This document shows, one piece after another, positions 35,066-47,887 of a stretch of 64,000 bases of DNA. Every line of letters starts with the position of its first letter. Position 1 is the stretch's first letter. Under the pieces are notes generated by a model. The model saw only the letters and a list, made by a program, of their open reading frames with translations, had not been told where the DNA came from and did not search any database. The position numbers were made by a program, and so were the translations under genes. The DNA is from Ulota crispa (Eukaryota; Streptophyta; Bryopsida; Orthotrichales; Orthotrichaceae), in assembly GCA_963920765.1 (NCBI GenBank), contig OY987248.1, positions 12,496,539-12,560,538 on the forward strand, written 5' to 3'.

Positions 35066-35559
35066 CATAAAAAAAATTGAATGACTAAAATAGTCAATTC
35101 ATAATCACCATGTACCTCCACTACATAACATTCAATAGCACTTAACAAGCCTACCCTCCCTCCAATTGAAGAGTGTGGAATATTCCACATCCATCAATAG
35201 CTAAGAGGACACTTAGTTGAATTTGTCAAAAAGTTTATGAAAGAGAGGCTCAATTTAGTGCACATACGTTGATGTGGGGCCAGCCATGTCAGAAAATTTA
35301 TTTTATATATATATATATAACTCTCTTTTTTTCATGTCAGAATGAGGTTCGTGGATGATACCTGAAGAGAGGGAAAGGCAGCCTCTCTTGAGGCTACTAA
35401 ATGTTATGTATATAGTACTCTCCCATAAATTTTTGTCACTTTCCTCTGTATTTCAAAAATAGATATTTCTTTGAGAAAATCAAAATTTGTTATTTCATTC
35501 CTACATTGTGACTAAGTTTGTACCTTTTAACAAGATGTTTTGTTTCCTAGGTGAAAATC
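35066..35559. other. AT-rich DNA with a possible short inverted element
   Basis: 'gagaggctcaatttagtgca' near 35254 and 'cagcctctcttgaggctact' near 35379 may be the ends of a small element around a (TA)n stretch at about 35307. No gene. Confidence 0.35.
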
Positions 35560-35905
35560 TAGTTAAAAAATCAAAATACATATTTTACAAAATTTGGGCA
35601 TACCAAAGGTCTCATTGAAATCTTTGCAGATCAAATTTTTGTTACTTAAGAGGGTTCTTTTTAGTGTAGAAGATGTGCATATGGATGTTTCCTACATACT
35701 CTTGCAATCACATCTCAAAATATCATCACCAATATTTTTCAATCAATTATCTTGTAAAGCCATGAATTAAATACAAAATAATAATCCACCAAAAATAGGG
35801 TTTTGATTTTGAAGGATTAAAATTTGGTATGTTTGATTGGGATTACATAAAAATCCAACATCTAAAGTTCAAATCAACAAAATACTAATTATACTCTCTG
35901 CAATG
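35560..35905. repeat. Single arm of the foldback family, copy F4
   Basis: Same orientation as F3: 'gatcaaatttttgttactta', 'agatgtgcatatggatgttt', 'aaaatttggtatgtttgatt'. The tandem placement with F3 suggests two solo arms left from larger copies. Confidence 0.75.
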
Positions 35906-36071
35906 CAAAGTTCTTTGAACTACCAAGGAGAGTGATGAAAATTTATGGGGGAGTACTGTACATGTCGTGTCTTTTATGTCATGAGTCTCACGCATTTTAT
36001 GCGACCTCAATTTCAGACTTGATATGAAAAAAATAATATTAAAGTCAATATTGAGCCCTTTGCCAAACACT

Positions 36072-37012
36072 ATAATCTAGCCTTGGGACCTTTATTTTGT
36101 CAAAAGACACTCAAAACTGCCGTTTCTATGGCAAAGAGGAAAAAAGTTGAAAATTGGTCTTTTTGCATATCTAACCATAGGATCTTGTACTAGATTTGTA
36201 TAAGAAAGTGTAGAAAAAATCTCACAAACTTTGATAGCACAAAATGCAAGATATTTGCGTTTAAAGTGTAAAAAACAAACTTTTTTGCACCTTGCATGAT
36301 TAGACTATTTAACTTTTGAACTTCTTTAACTTCAAATTTTTGCACCACAATGTTTTGAGGTTATTTTTTTATGTTGGAAAATTGAGTTGAGAATCTTCAA
36401 AAAAAATCAAAACAAAAAATACTTAATTTTCATTTTAAAAAATACATTAGGTAGAACAAGGTATGAGATTGAACAAAAACTTAAATTGTTAATAACCCTG
36501 CAATGGAATTGAAATGCAATAATCCCAATGGCAAGATTGTTCTAGAAAGAAAACTTCACCCTTTCTGACAAATTTTTTGGAAAAATGTTAAAATTGCATT
36601 CAAAAGTGAAGTTCATAAGTTATTTTTTCAAGAAGATGCTTGAGGTGCCCAAAAAATAAGATTGTCCATAACTTTCTCATAACTAGTCCAAATGAAATGA
36701 ATCAAAGCTTCAAATGTAGACAAAACTATGAGAAACTAATTAAAAAGAAAATTTAAGTTTTTGTAAAAAAAAATTGTTTGATCCCCATAAATTTTTACTT
36801 ATATCGGCATAACTTTTGCTCTCGGGCATAACTTTTGCTCGGGCATAACATTTGCTCTCGGCAGAAATTGGAATAAAATTTATGTTCCTCGAAAGCTAAT
36901 GTGTTTTTTTATCTTCAATAAAAATTTCAAAAAATCAAGACAAAAATTGAGGCCATAGGTACCTGCCCAAATTCCCATTTATCCCAGGGGACAACAAGAC
37001 TTTACAGGTTAA
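36072..37012. mobile_element. TTAA-family element, 941 bp, eroded left end
   Basis: The body is the same as 59339-60259, in opposite orientation ('gtcaaaagacactcaaaact', 'ggtgcccaaaaaataagatt', 'tcggcataacttttgctc'). Right end CTTTACAGGTTAA; left 'ataatctagccttggga' is a degraded CCCCTAAAG end. Non-coding. Confidence 0.75.
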
Positions 37013-37612
37013 CCTATATGTGATATTCAATGTTTTATTTCCTTGTGAGATACGTAGTTTAAAACTGTACAGTAAAATTATAACTTCTTTTTAATTGATA
37101 AAATTTCTTAAAGTTTTGGATTTTTTCTTCATTTAAAACAAACTTGGGGAAGTTCAGGAAAGAGCTTGGGCATTTAGCGATCAAACATCTATAAAATAAT
37201 TTTTCGACAATAAGATTCTATCATTTTGTAAATTTAATTATCATGCACTCAAAGTGGAGGATTATTACTTACTACTCCCATGTACCAGAGCCACAACAAG
37301 AGTAAAACTTGGTAGGAATTAATATTTTGTGCAATATAGTTTTCGTGGCAACTTTAGTCATGTTCAAGAAAAACCAAAATTTGAACATGTGAGGTGGATA
37401 ATGGAACCGCAAAAGAATCACAAAGTTAAATATAGAAGAAATTGATTTTTTTTCTTCGTTTCTATTTTCTATCCTTACACAAAAACAATGCTTTTTAAAG
37501 GCTTGAAGCAATTAGGGCTATCAAAAGAAAACCTGGCCTCCACATTTAAGTTCTAAGCAACTCTTGGTGTCCATGACTTGGATTCAAAAATTTGCAAAGT
37601 CAAACATGTCAA
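37013..37612. other. AT-rich DNA, nothing recognised
   Basis: No gene or repeat ends recognised. Confidence 0.45.
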
Positions 37613-38288
37613 TTAACCCCTAAGCGTCTTGTTAAGAAAATTCAGCATAACTCCAATATGAACCGATTTGATTTCAAATCCAAGTAAATCTGCAAAATTC
37701 TCACAGGTGAGAATCTCATGTTTTCCAATTTGGGCAACAGTTCAAAATATGGATTTTGGACTTTTGTGTAATCTTTTCTCAAAAAAAAAATTTACTTAAT
37801 GGCCGATCCCATGAGGTTGTGTCTTGCTATACTTGATGGAAAAAAAACTCCACAAATGGAAGAAAACTCCAAAAGATATGGTCACTCAAAGTAGCTAGAT
37901 TTCACTAGCTCCTTACTTTAAAGCTATAAAAACCTTGCCCAAATCAAGAAAAAAAAAGTGACACATCACCAAACTTCTCCATTGTACAACATAAGACATG
38001 AGAGCACCTATTCCATCCGCTCTCTAAGCAGCTCCCTTCATTTGCCCAAAGACATTCTTCTCCTAATTGTTGAAAAAATATATTTTTTCCATATTCCATG
38101 TAGAATCTAAAGCAAAAGAGGTGCATCAAAGAACAACAAGCCAATCAAATTTTTTTATTGAACTAGTAACTCCATTTGGACTTGAATGACAGACCAAAAT
38201 TTGAGCTAAAAATGCCTCTTTTGTATACTTTCACACTTCCAAGCACCCCATGTGGTCAAATTGGGCTCTTTGATCCTTTAGGGGTTAA
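37613..38288. mobile_element. TTAA-family element, 676 bp
   Basis: TTAACCCCTAAGCGTCTTG at left and GATCCTTTAGGGGTTAA at right. The interior is not obviously shared with the 900-bp members. Confidence 0.65.
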
Positions 38289-39078
38289 TGTCCTTGGCAC
38301 TTCTTTCTCATTATACATGAATTGGTCATTCGAATAAACTTCAATTTTGCTTTGGAAGATCACCATGAAATAGATACTTACCAAGTAATTGTCTTCTCCA
38401 TAACAAACAAAGTTTCACCAAAAAATAGGTAACATTCTTCCAAGTATTACAATTTGCTATACAAATAAAATCTATGCCTTGCCTTCTTGTGCAACATAAA
38501 GGCTTAAGTAAAGTATTTGGTACAAAAGTGGTGTCAATGATAATGCTAAGAAAAATGAAGAAGATGTGGATGCAAATTTTGAGGTAATGACTTCATCCTA
38601 ATAAAATCAGTAGGTTGTTCTGTTGATAATAAACCATCTTGCATGTCAATTTCATTGCATTTTTATTCAATTATAATCAATTGTGTCTTTAATGAACTTG
38701 ATTTATTAAAAAAAATTGATAAAATTCTTGAATTTTTCATAAAGCATTGGAAACTTTGAAGAAAATATTATGTGTTTCTAGTAATACCATAGTTTTTATG
38801 GTTAATGAAATATATAAATCGTTCTTAACTTATGCATGAACCAATTTATATTGATGGGAGATTTATGTTCCATTTGTTAATTGGCACTTTGTGAAGCAAG
38901 GGTAGTCATAGTCCTTCAGAAATATTTAATCCATGACAAGCATTCAATATCAAGGTGTAAAAGCTAGTCGAGTATGAATAGTTATTGGAAATGCAAGAGC
39001 TAAATAAATTCAGTAAATTTATATTGTAAATGATCTAAGTACATAATAGTACGAATATGCTTATTAATTGTTTTCTTG
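38289..39078. other. AT-rich DNA, nothing recognised
   Basis: No feature. Confidence 0.45.
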
Positions 39079-39983
39079 TACAGCGGCCTCCAACAAAGAT
39101 TGTCGGGCCAATTTATTACATTGAGAGGTTATGAAAATGAGGTCCATTGGTCTTTTTTTTTCTTGTCTTTTTTATATTTCATTCATACCACAATCCCAAC
39201 TAAGCATATCAAATTTCAACCCCAAAAAATTTAAATTTAGATAAATTGTTTTGTGTCACAAATCATGGTTTTACAAGAAAATTGATTATTAAATATTGAT
39301 GATGAATTTTGGAGATTTGATTGCATGGGTATATAGGTAGCATCCATAAGCACATCCATATGCAAATTTTTCAAGCTAAAAACAACCCCTTAAGTAAAAA
39401 AAATTGATTTTTAAAGGGTTTAGTGTGACCTGTGATATGTCCAAATTTTATAAAATAGATATTTTCTTATGATAATCAAATTTTGCTATTTGACTCATAC
39501 ATTGTAACTAAGTTTGTACCTTTGAACATGCTATTGTGTTTCTTTGGTGAAAAGCAAATTAAAAATTAAAGTATTTATTTTACAAAATTTGGACATATCA
39601 TGGGTCACACTAAACCCTTCAAAGATCAATTTTTTTTACTTAAGGGGTTTTTTTTTAGCTTGGAAGATTTGCATATGGATGTGCGTATGGATGCTACCTA
39701 TATACCCATGCAGTCAAATCTCCAAAATTCATCATCAATGTATATTAATCAATTTTCTTGTAAAACCATGTAAAATCATGATTTGTGACACAAAACAATT
39801 TATCAAAATTTGGATTTGGATTTTTTGGGGTTGAAATTTGGTATGCTTGATTGGGGTTGGAGTATGAATGGAATATAAAATATACAAAAAAAAAGACCAA
39901 TTGACCTCATTTGCATGTTAAAAACATGGCATGACCTCCAATGGAATAAGCTGGCCCAACAATCTTTGTTGGAGGCCGCTGTA
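39079..39983. mobile_element. Foldback element with long terminal repeats, copy F2, 905 bp
   Basis: Ends TACAGCGGCCTCCAACAAAG at left and CTTTGTTGGAGGCCGCTGTA at right are perfect inverses, and the match continues (attgtcgggcca / tggcccaacaat). Long inner arms (39185-39470 and 39570-39860) also pair and belong to the F1 arm family. The TA at each tip fits a TA duplication of a Tc1/mariner or pogo-like mobiliser. No transposase. Confidence 0.88.
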
Positions 39984-40167
39984 CTATAGCAAAACATATT
40001 CTCAATATTGTGTTTTGAATTATAGTTCAATTCTACAATGTTGAGTTCCATGAGCATTGTATCGATTTTGAGTTTTTCTTTTAATTAAAATTTCAATATT
40101 TTAAAACCTAAGCAATCAACAACTAAGTACTTTGAAGCAAATCTATTTGAAACAGATTACCTAATTA

Positions 40168-40467
40168 GAAAAAATCTAAGCCCTCAATAAGGCCCTGAGT
40201 TTCCAAACATGGGAACCTTGGGCCCATTACACCAAACTTTGCATGTGCGCAATCTGACGTGGCACCATTGGTGCCACGTCAAACTGTATTATTTTATTAA
40301 TTTTAAAAAATAAAAATAAAAATAAAAAATAAATTTTTTCTAAGACATTTTCTTTTCTCTTTTTCTTTTTTCTTTTTTTCAAAAATTTAATCTAGCGACT
40401 AGCAAGACTGGTTCCCCACATCGAGAACAAAAATTTTAAGGGCCTTATTGAGGGCTCCAATTTTTGC
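40168..40467. mobile_element. MITE-like element, family D copy D2
   Basis: 'gccctcaataaggccctga' at left and 'taagggccttattgagggct' at right. Inside it is a perfect 27-nt palindrome (40255-40281) of 13-nt arms TGACGTGGCACCA around one base. Confidence 0.7.
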
Positions 40468-40479
40468 ACAAAGTTTGTG

Positions 40480-40652
40480 CACATGTAGAAAAAAAAGGAT
40501 AAATGAGTGATGTGACTAGTTCATAACAATTGCACAACAATTGGACGATTACAAAATGGACTCATTTTGTAATTGTGTAATTGTTGTGTAGTTGTTGTGC
40601 AATTGTTGTGAACTAGTCATGTGCAGTCGTTTATTCCCGTTTTTCTACTAGT
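40480..40652. mobile_element. CACTA-like hairpin MITE, eroded copy
   Basis: Left CACATGTAGAAAAAAAGG, right end reversed reads ACTAGTAGAAAAACGGG, folding through 'caattgcacaacaattgg' and 'cacaacaactacacaacaa'-type arms. Same architecture as 45719-45912. Confidence 0.6.
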
Positions 40653-43199
40653 CAAGAATGATTCTTGAATTTTACATAGATGGGTGTATTTTCAATAAAA
40701 AAGGCTTTCCTTTCATTGTATACCAACTTAGCTAATGATTTCTTCAATTGTCAAATTGATAGTTTATACAATCTCAAAGTATCTACATTTTTTTTTATAA
40801 GAAGATAAATAGAAAAGAAGTTAATATATTTTTGATTTTGAAAAAATCCCAATTTGATACAAGTTGAAATCATTGTTAAAAGTAATAAAGCTTCAGAACC
40901 TTTGAATGTAGAAGATGTGTAGCTGAGATGATTTTGGAATTATAAGCTTCATCGATACATGAAACAAAATCGAATGTTGCTTATGAAGAAAATTGTATTT
41001 AAAAATTGAACCATTTCTCATTTATGTTTAAAGAGTCTATAACAAAATGCAATAATACCAATCACTAGTATTTTTTTGATAATATAGTCAAAGATATGTG
41101 TATGATTGAAAAAAATTGTATTATCCCTCTTTAAGGATTTATGCTCTTAAGCATGTTTAGCACAAAACTAACAAAGTCAAATCATCCCATAGCTTAGTAG
41201 ACTTGACAAATTCAAAGTTAACTAGTAGGTAGAAAATCATATCAGAAGTCATTTTACTTAAGATTACCACTATGATGCTTGAAATTTTAATCAACATTCT
41301 TGATTCTATTTTTTTCAAACTATTGTTCCATAGTCTTAACAAAATCATCAATTATTTTATGCTTATAAAATTGTTATCTTAAAAATGCACCTTTGTGTAT
41401 TGACCTTACCATTGTCTTCTATGGAAATCTACACTCTCTTATTGGAAGAAATCAACTACAAGTTGACCAACATTTGTGATTCAAAGTATCCTCTAAGCAA
41501 TGAATTTCATGTAGATTAGTTAATATCAATTACTTTGATTATGGATCTCTAAAAGCAAACTACAAGCTTCAAAATTTATGAATAAATTGTTCATTTTCTT
41601 TAAAAAATAAACATATAAATAGAAACTTATAAAAGAAAAAGAAAAGAAAAGAAATAATGTGAGAATTAGCAATCATTATTTTGCTTGGTGGACAACCAAT
41701 AATGAAGACTTTAAATGAGAAAATAGACCACAATGAATGGATGATGAAACTAGGGTTGATTAGGTAGGATATAACAACTCAATCAACTTCAACAACAAGT
41801 GAATTGGTGACTTTTTGCCAAACACCTCCTTTCAAATGACCAAAAGCAATAACTCTTAACCACTCAATTACTTGAACGTGCAACCATTTAAACACTTAAA
41901 ACCTATATTTTTATGCTTCTTAAATTATCTTGAACACTATTGCATTTACAACTGCTAATTTCTACCAAACTGCAAAAAAGAAAAACTCTGTAACAAGATT
42001 AGTCTATCTACTTATATCAAAGGTCCAAATCATGCCAATTCAAATATACACCCTTCAAGGTCAAATCAAACAAAAACTGTAAACAAGTTTGTGGCAAACC
42101 TATTAATATATCTAGCTTCTTTTCTTCTTTTCTTCTTTTTTTATTTTTGTCACAAATGGCCAATGTAGCCCAAGAAACTCATTTAAAGTCCATGATTGCC
42201 TCCTTAAGAAATTCATAATATTCAACAAAAACAAAAACAAAAGGAAAAAAATAATCACATAAAAGTATTCATTGACCTTTTCAAAACCCCTCAACTTACA
42301 AGTGACCTTCCAACCTCTACACACAATTGAAGAGGAAATTAGAGGAGAGAGCAACCAAAACAAAAATGAGAAAGAATGTCATAATAAAAATGAAAAAGAG
42401 AAAAAAATGTAAAAGTGAGGATATGAATGGATGCTCTATGCAATTGCAACCTGATCCAAAGCTAGGTTTAATCTATAAGTTCATCTTATATAGTTTACAT
42501 GCATCTATTGATCTTTGCTAATGTTTGTATCTTTATTTTCAAATTCAACTCCATCTCTAACAATTTTATGTCTTTAACTTCACCTTTGTTTTCATCTCCA
42601 TTTACTTCTTTTTTTTTCAATTGAGTTTAACAACAATTCATTTCTATTCTACTCCACATCTTAAACGTTTTGGAAACCAAAATTTAGTCAAATCCTACAA
42701 ACTAACATTAATATCCATTCCTATTCAAATCATTTAGTACGGCATAGCTCAAATTACTTAGTACGGCATGATAGCTCAAATTGTAAACAATCTAAAGGAC
42801 TAAAATCCTCATTTACAATTTGGATGATTTAAAACAGTAAATATTTGCAAGTCTAATGTGCAACCTGTTTTTTTTAGACATATACCATTAGTCAGAATTA
42901 ACACATGAATTTCTTCCTAAATTGTCTTCCTAAATATTCAATATGATGTAGAACCACAAAATTGAGTCAAAACAATACTGTGTATCATGTAGTTCAAAGA
43001 CAGTTCAAATTGTTGGCATTTACAAAAAGCTCCGCATAGTAAGTATATATTGTAATCTTATGTTGAGACTCCTTTGACAAATGATATTGTTTACAAAAAA
43101 ATAAGTACCCCTAGTTTTTGTTTAAATATATTAAACAATAAAATTATTTAGTGATTTATCTGAGAGCAAAATTTGGTCAGATAGAACTTAAAACCCAGC
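40653..43199. other. AT-rich intergenic DNA, nothing convincing
   Basis: About 2.5 kb without a gene. A 25-bp direct duplication around 'tacttagtacggcatgatag' lies near 42731-42782. The frame at 42327-42521 is a run of A-rich lysine codons, not a gene. Confidence 0.5.
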
Positions 43200-44063
43200 T
43201 TAACCTCTAAAGGACTTGATCCATTTTGAAATGGTTAAACTTCATGTTTAAGCTCAATTTTGTCTTTTAAAGTGTGTTCAAACAATAATTTTGTATTTTC
43301 ATTACTTGAAATTATGAATGATATATCACCACAAGAAATCTCAACTTGTTTCATGAAAACTTGTAATTGTTATCATTTTTTTTCAAAAAATGAACACAAA
43401 TAAGTTAAAATTTAAAAAAAAAATCCAAATTACTTGAATTTTTTTCAAGAGGTACAAGGAGCATTAAAGATAAGTGTGAAAAAATTTCAATTGCTTGTTT
43501 TATTTTTTACACCCAAAACAGTCACAACAAAGAATCTAAAGTCAAATTTGACTATCAAACTAAGTTTATCCTTATATTTAATTAATTTATAAAATTTTGA
43601 TATTTTTCCTTGGAAGACACATGCATTTTTTATTTATATATATATTTTTGATAAGCTTGATGGAAAATTCGAATTATTGTGTTTTTTTGAAGCTAAGTGT
43701 AGAAATAAACTCATATTAATTATAATATTTATTAAAAAAATCTATAATTTCTACTATAAATGAATGGTAGAATGAGAAACATAGTTTTGTAATTTAAATT
43801 TTAAATGTATTTGAAGAGTAGAAAAGATGAATGAAAAACACACCATATTGTGTTATTTGGATTTTGACACTTGGAGCTTTCAATGGCAATAACTCTTTTG
43901 ATTTTTGACGTTTTAAAAAAAAGACTAAATGGAGTAAAAAGGAAACTAGTCAAAATTCATTTTTAAACTTGAACCACTTACCAAAATTGGATATTTTGAA
44001 AGTTACAATTAGGGTTGACCAAGGTGCATTCACTTTTTGGATGCACGGACCTTTAAGGGTTGA
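43200..44063. mobile_element. TTAA-family element, about 864 bp
   Basis: TTAACCTCTAAAGGAC at left, GGACCTTTAAGGGTTGA at right. Interior AT-rich. Confidence 0.6.
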
Positions 44064-45017
44064 CACATGATAGGGTGGAACCCAAAATGAGGTAGGATAG
44101 AATTTATTACTTATGCTACACTAGGTTTTTTTTATGAATATGCACCAAAAAAAACATTGTTGACTTTGCAATCTTTACATGTATCTAAATGTTTCTTTAC
44201 AAATTAGAGCCTTTCAACATTCATTTTCAGTATTCGATATTGATTAGATTGTAATGGTTCCTAAAACCAATGTTTGTAAAAATTATTTCTTGTCTAGAAG
44301 GTCTTGAATGTCTTGTATTTGATTTTTTATAAAGATGGTTGTTTTCCATCATTTTGTTAGATGCTAAATCTTAACACACATGCTAGTAAACCAATATTTT
44401 TGGATAAACAACTTAGTTCATCATACAAATCTAAGGTAAATATCAATTGTGAACATTACCTACACATATAAATAATGTATGTATAGAAATAAACATAACA
44501 AAAAATACACTGCAAAGCAAGCTAATCTAAACTTCAAAAAACATTGTCTTCTAAAATTCAAAAGACAATATTTTTGTACTTCAATACATAGAATAGGCCA
44601 AAGAGCTATAGTTATTGTGAAATTAGCAATAAGTGATGCACTTTCCAATTCAAGCCCATTCAGTTCAAATAAGTTGAATAATCTAATATGTGGAAATGTG
44701 AAATTTCCAAAATCCAGGTTCTATAAGACACGCCACAATTATAAACATAATAGTATTAATGACTATAAATTTAAAATCATAAAATATCATTTGATTTTTA
44801 TTTTAATTATTGTATAATGTGAAGAAGTTAGAATGTGACAAATTTATGAACATGTGGGTGCATCAAAAAAGCATCCTTTATGAAAGACATTAGTTCCTGT
44901 TGAATACAATGGTCTCTTTGAAACAAATTTTTGCAAAAAATTTTTTAATACTTTAAAGAGTTAGTGTAAATTTTGTTCTAGAAGAATAATGCAATGATAA
45001 CTTCAAAAAACAGATTA
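44064..45017. other. AT-rich DNA, nothing recognised
   Basis: No gene or repeat termini recognised; overlapping frames at 44460-44817 on both strands lack protein likeness. Confidence 0.45.
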
Positions 45018-45500
45018 CCTGCTAGAACAATCTCACCATTGAGATTATTGTGTTTCGATTCCATTGCAAGGTTATTAACAATGTAAGTTATTACTCAATC
45101 TCAAACCTTCTTCTATTTAATGTTTTTTTAAGAATTAAAATTAAGTATTTTTTGTTTTGGTTTTTTGCCAAAGATTCTCAACTCAATTCTCCACCATAAA
45201 AAAATAAACCTCAAAACTCCATGGTGCAATAATCTTTAGTCAAAAAAGTTCAAAGTCAAATAAACTAGTCGTGCAAGGTGCAAAAACGCCGGTTTTTACA
45301 CTTTAAACGCAAATGTCTTGCAATCTGTGTGGTCAAAGTTTTTAAGTTTTAAATGACACTTTCTTATACAAGTCTAGTATAAGATCTTATGGTCAGATAT
45401 GCAAAAAAACCAATTTTCAAACTTTTTTACTCTTTGCCATCGAAGTGGCAGTTTTGAGTGTCTTTTGACAAAATAAAGGCCATGGTCCTTTAGGGGTTAA
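45018..45500. mobile_element. TTAA-family element, truncated copy
   Basis: The right half of the 59339-60259 type, same orientation: 'ctagaacaatctcacca', 'gtattttttgttttggtttt', 'gtcgtgcaaggtgcaaaaac', ending GGTCCTTTAGGGGTTAA. The left half is missing. Confidence 0.8.
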
Positions 45501-45718
45501 GAAACATGCATGTTTTACATTTGTCAAAACTAAGATTTACGGGTCATTATTTAAATTAAAACCATTGCTATTTGGGGTGAAACATACTTGCATTCTTTGA
45601 ACTACATTTTTTTTATAAGTAAGGGTTGTAAAATTCTATATAAAACAAACACTAACACAAAAGTCTCAGAACATTTTGATGAACAAGTAAAAAATCCATG
45701 TATAAATGGAACATGTAT

Positions 45719-45912
45719 CACTAGAAGAAAAACAAGGATAAATGACTAGGTCACCAAAACTGCCTTGCAACTCCACAACAACTCCACAACATTTGCACAA
45801 CTACAATCTAGTCGTGCAGTTGTTGTGTAGTTGTTTGTGTAATTGCAAGGTAGTTCTAGTGACCTAAATGTTGTGATTTGTGGAGTCGTTTATCCTTGTT
45901 TTTCTTCTAGTG
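45719..45912. mobile_element. CACTA-like hairpin MITE with TAT target duplication
   Basis: Starts CACTAGAAGAAAAACAAGG and ends CCTTGTTTTTCTTCTAGTG, perfect inverses; flanked by TAT at 45716-45718 and 45913-45915. CACTA elements begin CACTA..GAAAA and make 3-bp duplications, so this fits. 194 bp, palindromic, no transposase. Confidence 0.9.
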
Positions 45913-46054
45913 TATGTTTGATAGTGGTTTGTAAGGAGTTGTTTAAGAGTTTTTGGATTTGGTAGTGTTTTAAAAAGAATCTCCAACTAATCATAAGATG
46001 CTTTTGAAGCATCCAATAACACCTGATCTAATACTTATGCGAAAAGAGAGACTT

Positions 46055-47015
46055 TTAACCCCTAAAGGACCAAGGGTGTTTTCTGAGAAAAAATCTCAGA
46101 AATTGGCAAATTTTAGTGCACTGCCCAAAATTGAAATTAAAAACTTTTATTCTCAATTCCAACCATACAAAAGTTTGTCAAAATAATAAATAAATATGTG
46201 CAAAAAAATTCAGCCCATTTGACCACACAGATTGTAAGATTATAATGTTTGAAGTGAGAAAAATAAGTTTTTTTTATTCATGCAAAACAAGGTCAACAGA
46301 CTTTGAGCCTTTTTGGAGTAAAATTTTGGCTCTACTTAAATTTGAGCTTTTTGACCATTCACAAGTATATGATGTTAGGTTCACTCATGAAAAATTTTAC
46401 ATGCAAATATAGAATCTAGCTTATTGTAAATCACCCTGCAATGCAAGGAGGTTAAGTGAATTGGCAATACACTAGTCATTCTTTCATGATTTCTTCTACA
46501 ATGAGGAAGTCTTTTATATGAAATCTAAACGGCAAAAAGTTAAAGACAAATATTTGGAATTAGTGAAAAAAAGTTTCAAGAGATTTGGATTTATAAATTG
46601 AAAGATAATAGGGCTTGAAGTTAGAGGATTTTTTTTTCTTGAAATTACTAGAACACAATTAACAAAGTTTGATTCCCTTCAAAACTTGATGTGGGAGCTC
46701 AATTTTTTTTGTTTTTTGACAATTGTACACCAAATTTTATTGATTACATACTTGCCAAATTTCAAAAGTTGATGAGATTTTTAGCATAAGATTCTCCAAA
46801 GGTGCCCAAGCTGCCCGGGCTGCCCAAATTCTTATAGGCAGCATAACTTTTGAATTAGGTATCCAATTGGGGAAAAAATTACATTTCCACTTAAGGGATA
46901 CATATTTACACCTTGTGTGACAATTTTGAGAACATCCAATAAAAATCAACTCCATATGACCCTACCCGAGTTCTCAAGTGGCTATTGAACAGCCACTTGG
47001 TCCTTTAGGGGTTAA
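46055..47015. mobile_element. TTAA-family element with perfect 20-bp ends, 961 bp
   Basis: TTAACCCCTAAAGGACCAAG at left; the right end is its exact reverse complement, including the TTAA. Its interior shares phrases with the family, such as 'gggcagcccaaattctt'-type words, but has no open frame of weight. Best-defined member in the window. Confidence 0.9.
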
Positions 47016-47887
47016 ATCAAACGCAATATAAATACATAGCGTTTCTTTTCTTTTGCAGTTTTGTAGCCTTATAATTGCCCCATCAATTCTTAGCCTTAAG
47101 ACCTTTATTCATGAAACCATGTCCCAGCATACTCTAACCAAAGAAATCCTTGAGGGTATTCCTAAGACCATGTAAGTAAAAATATTGATTCAAAAAGCAC
47201 CAAGTTTAGATGGCCTCAACTTCTAATGTAACTTCATCCTGAATACACTACGAAGCGTGATATTTTTTGATATTTTTTGATATTTTTTGGTTTGGTCATG
47301 GTAGAGCAAGCCACACCTAGGAATGCAAGCAGGTAAGGGAAAATTGGATAGAATCAACAATGCGTGTCCATTCATCCATAACCTTTATTGATATTAGTAA
47401 TTTTTGTCCAAAATTTGGCAAACCATGTGTTTGCTTAGGAGGGGGTTTGGTAGTTACATTCATTTGTTTAGCCAATCTTTTTAGTGTTATGGTAATTAGT
47501 TTCAATTTGAGATAAGACTTAAGCAAAGAATTACCAAAAGAAAAACAGAAACTTGGTGAGAAAGCTTCATTTTGCAAACAAAAGGAAACAATTTTTATAT
47601 TTTTAAAATGTAAAAACTAACATAATTTATATGGAGCAAGATAACATGAAGTAACAAAGACCTAACAATCATGTAAGTTGTTCATAGTATTTTTCAATAA
47701 GTTGAATTTTTTGTAACAATAAGCAAGAACCTCTTAGGATAAATTTCTAAAAATAGATCAGAGTAACCATTTTCCAAAAAGAAATTAACAAAATTCAAAA
47801 TTGGCAGCAAGACAATTTTTGACGAGAAATTTGATGGTTTATGGTGTCTTGCATTGTAGGAAAGTTAAGGCATTGTGAAAAATCAAT
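47016..47887. other. AT-rich DNA with small repeats
   Basis: Three units of 'gatatttttt' at about 47260-47290. Phrases near 47310-47400 ('aggaatgcaagcaggtaagg', 'tccattcatccataa') recur loosely near 62190-62280. No gene. Confidence 0.45.

Noticed and set aside
42327-42521. Lys-rich small protein
   Set aside because: Produced by an A-rich stretch; no other support.
46055-46075. Interstitial telomere repeat
   Set aside because: Only a single CCCTAAA unit at each site, paired as inverted ends and flanked by TTAA, so it is a transposon terminus.
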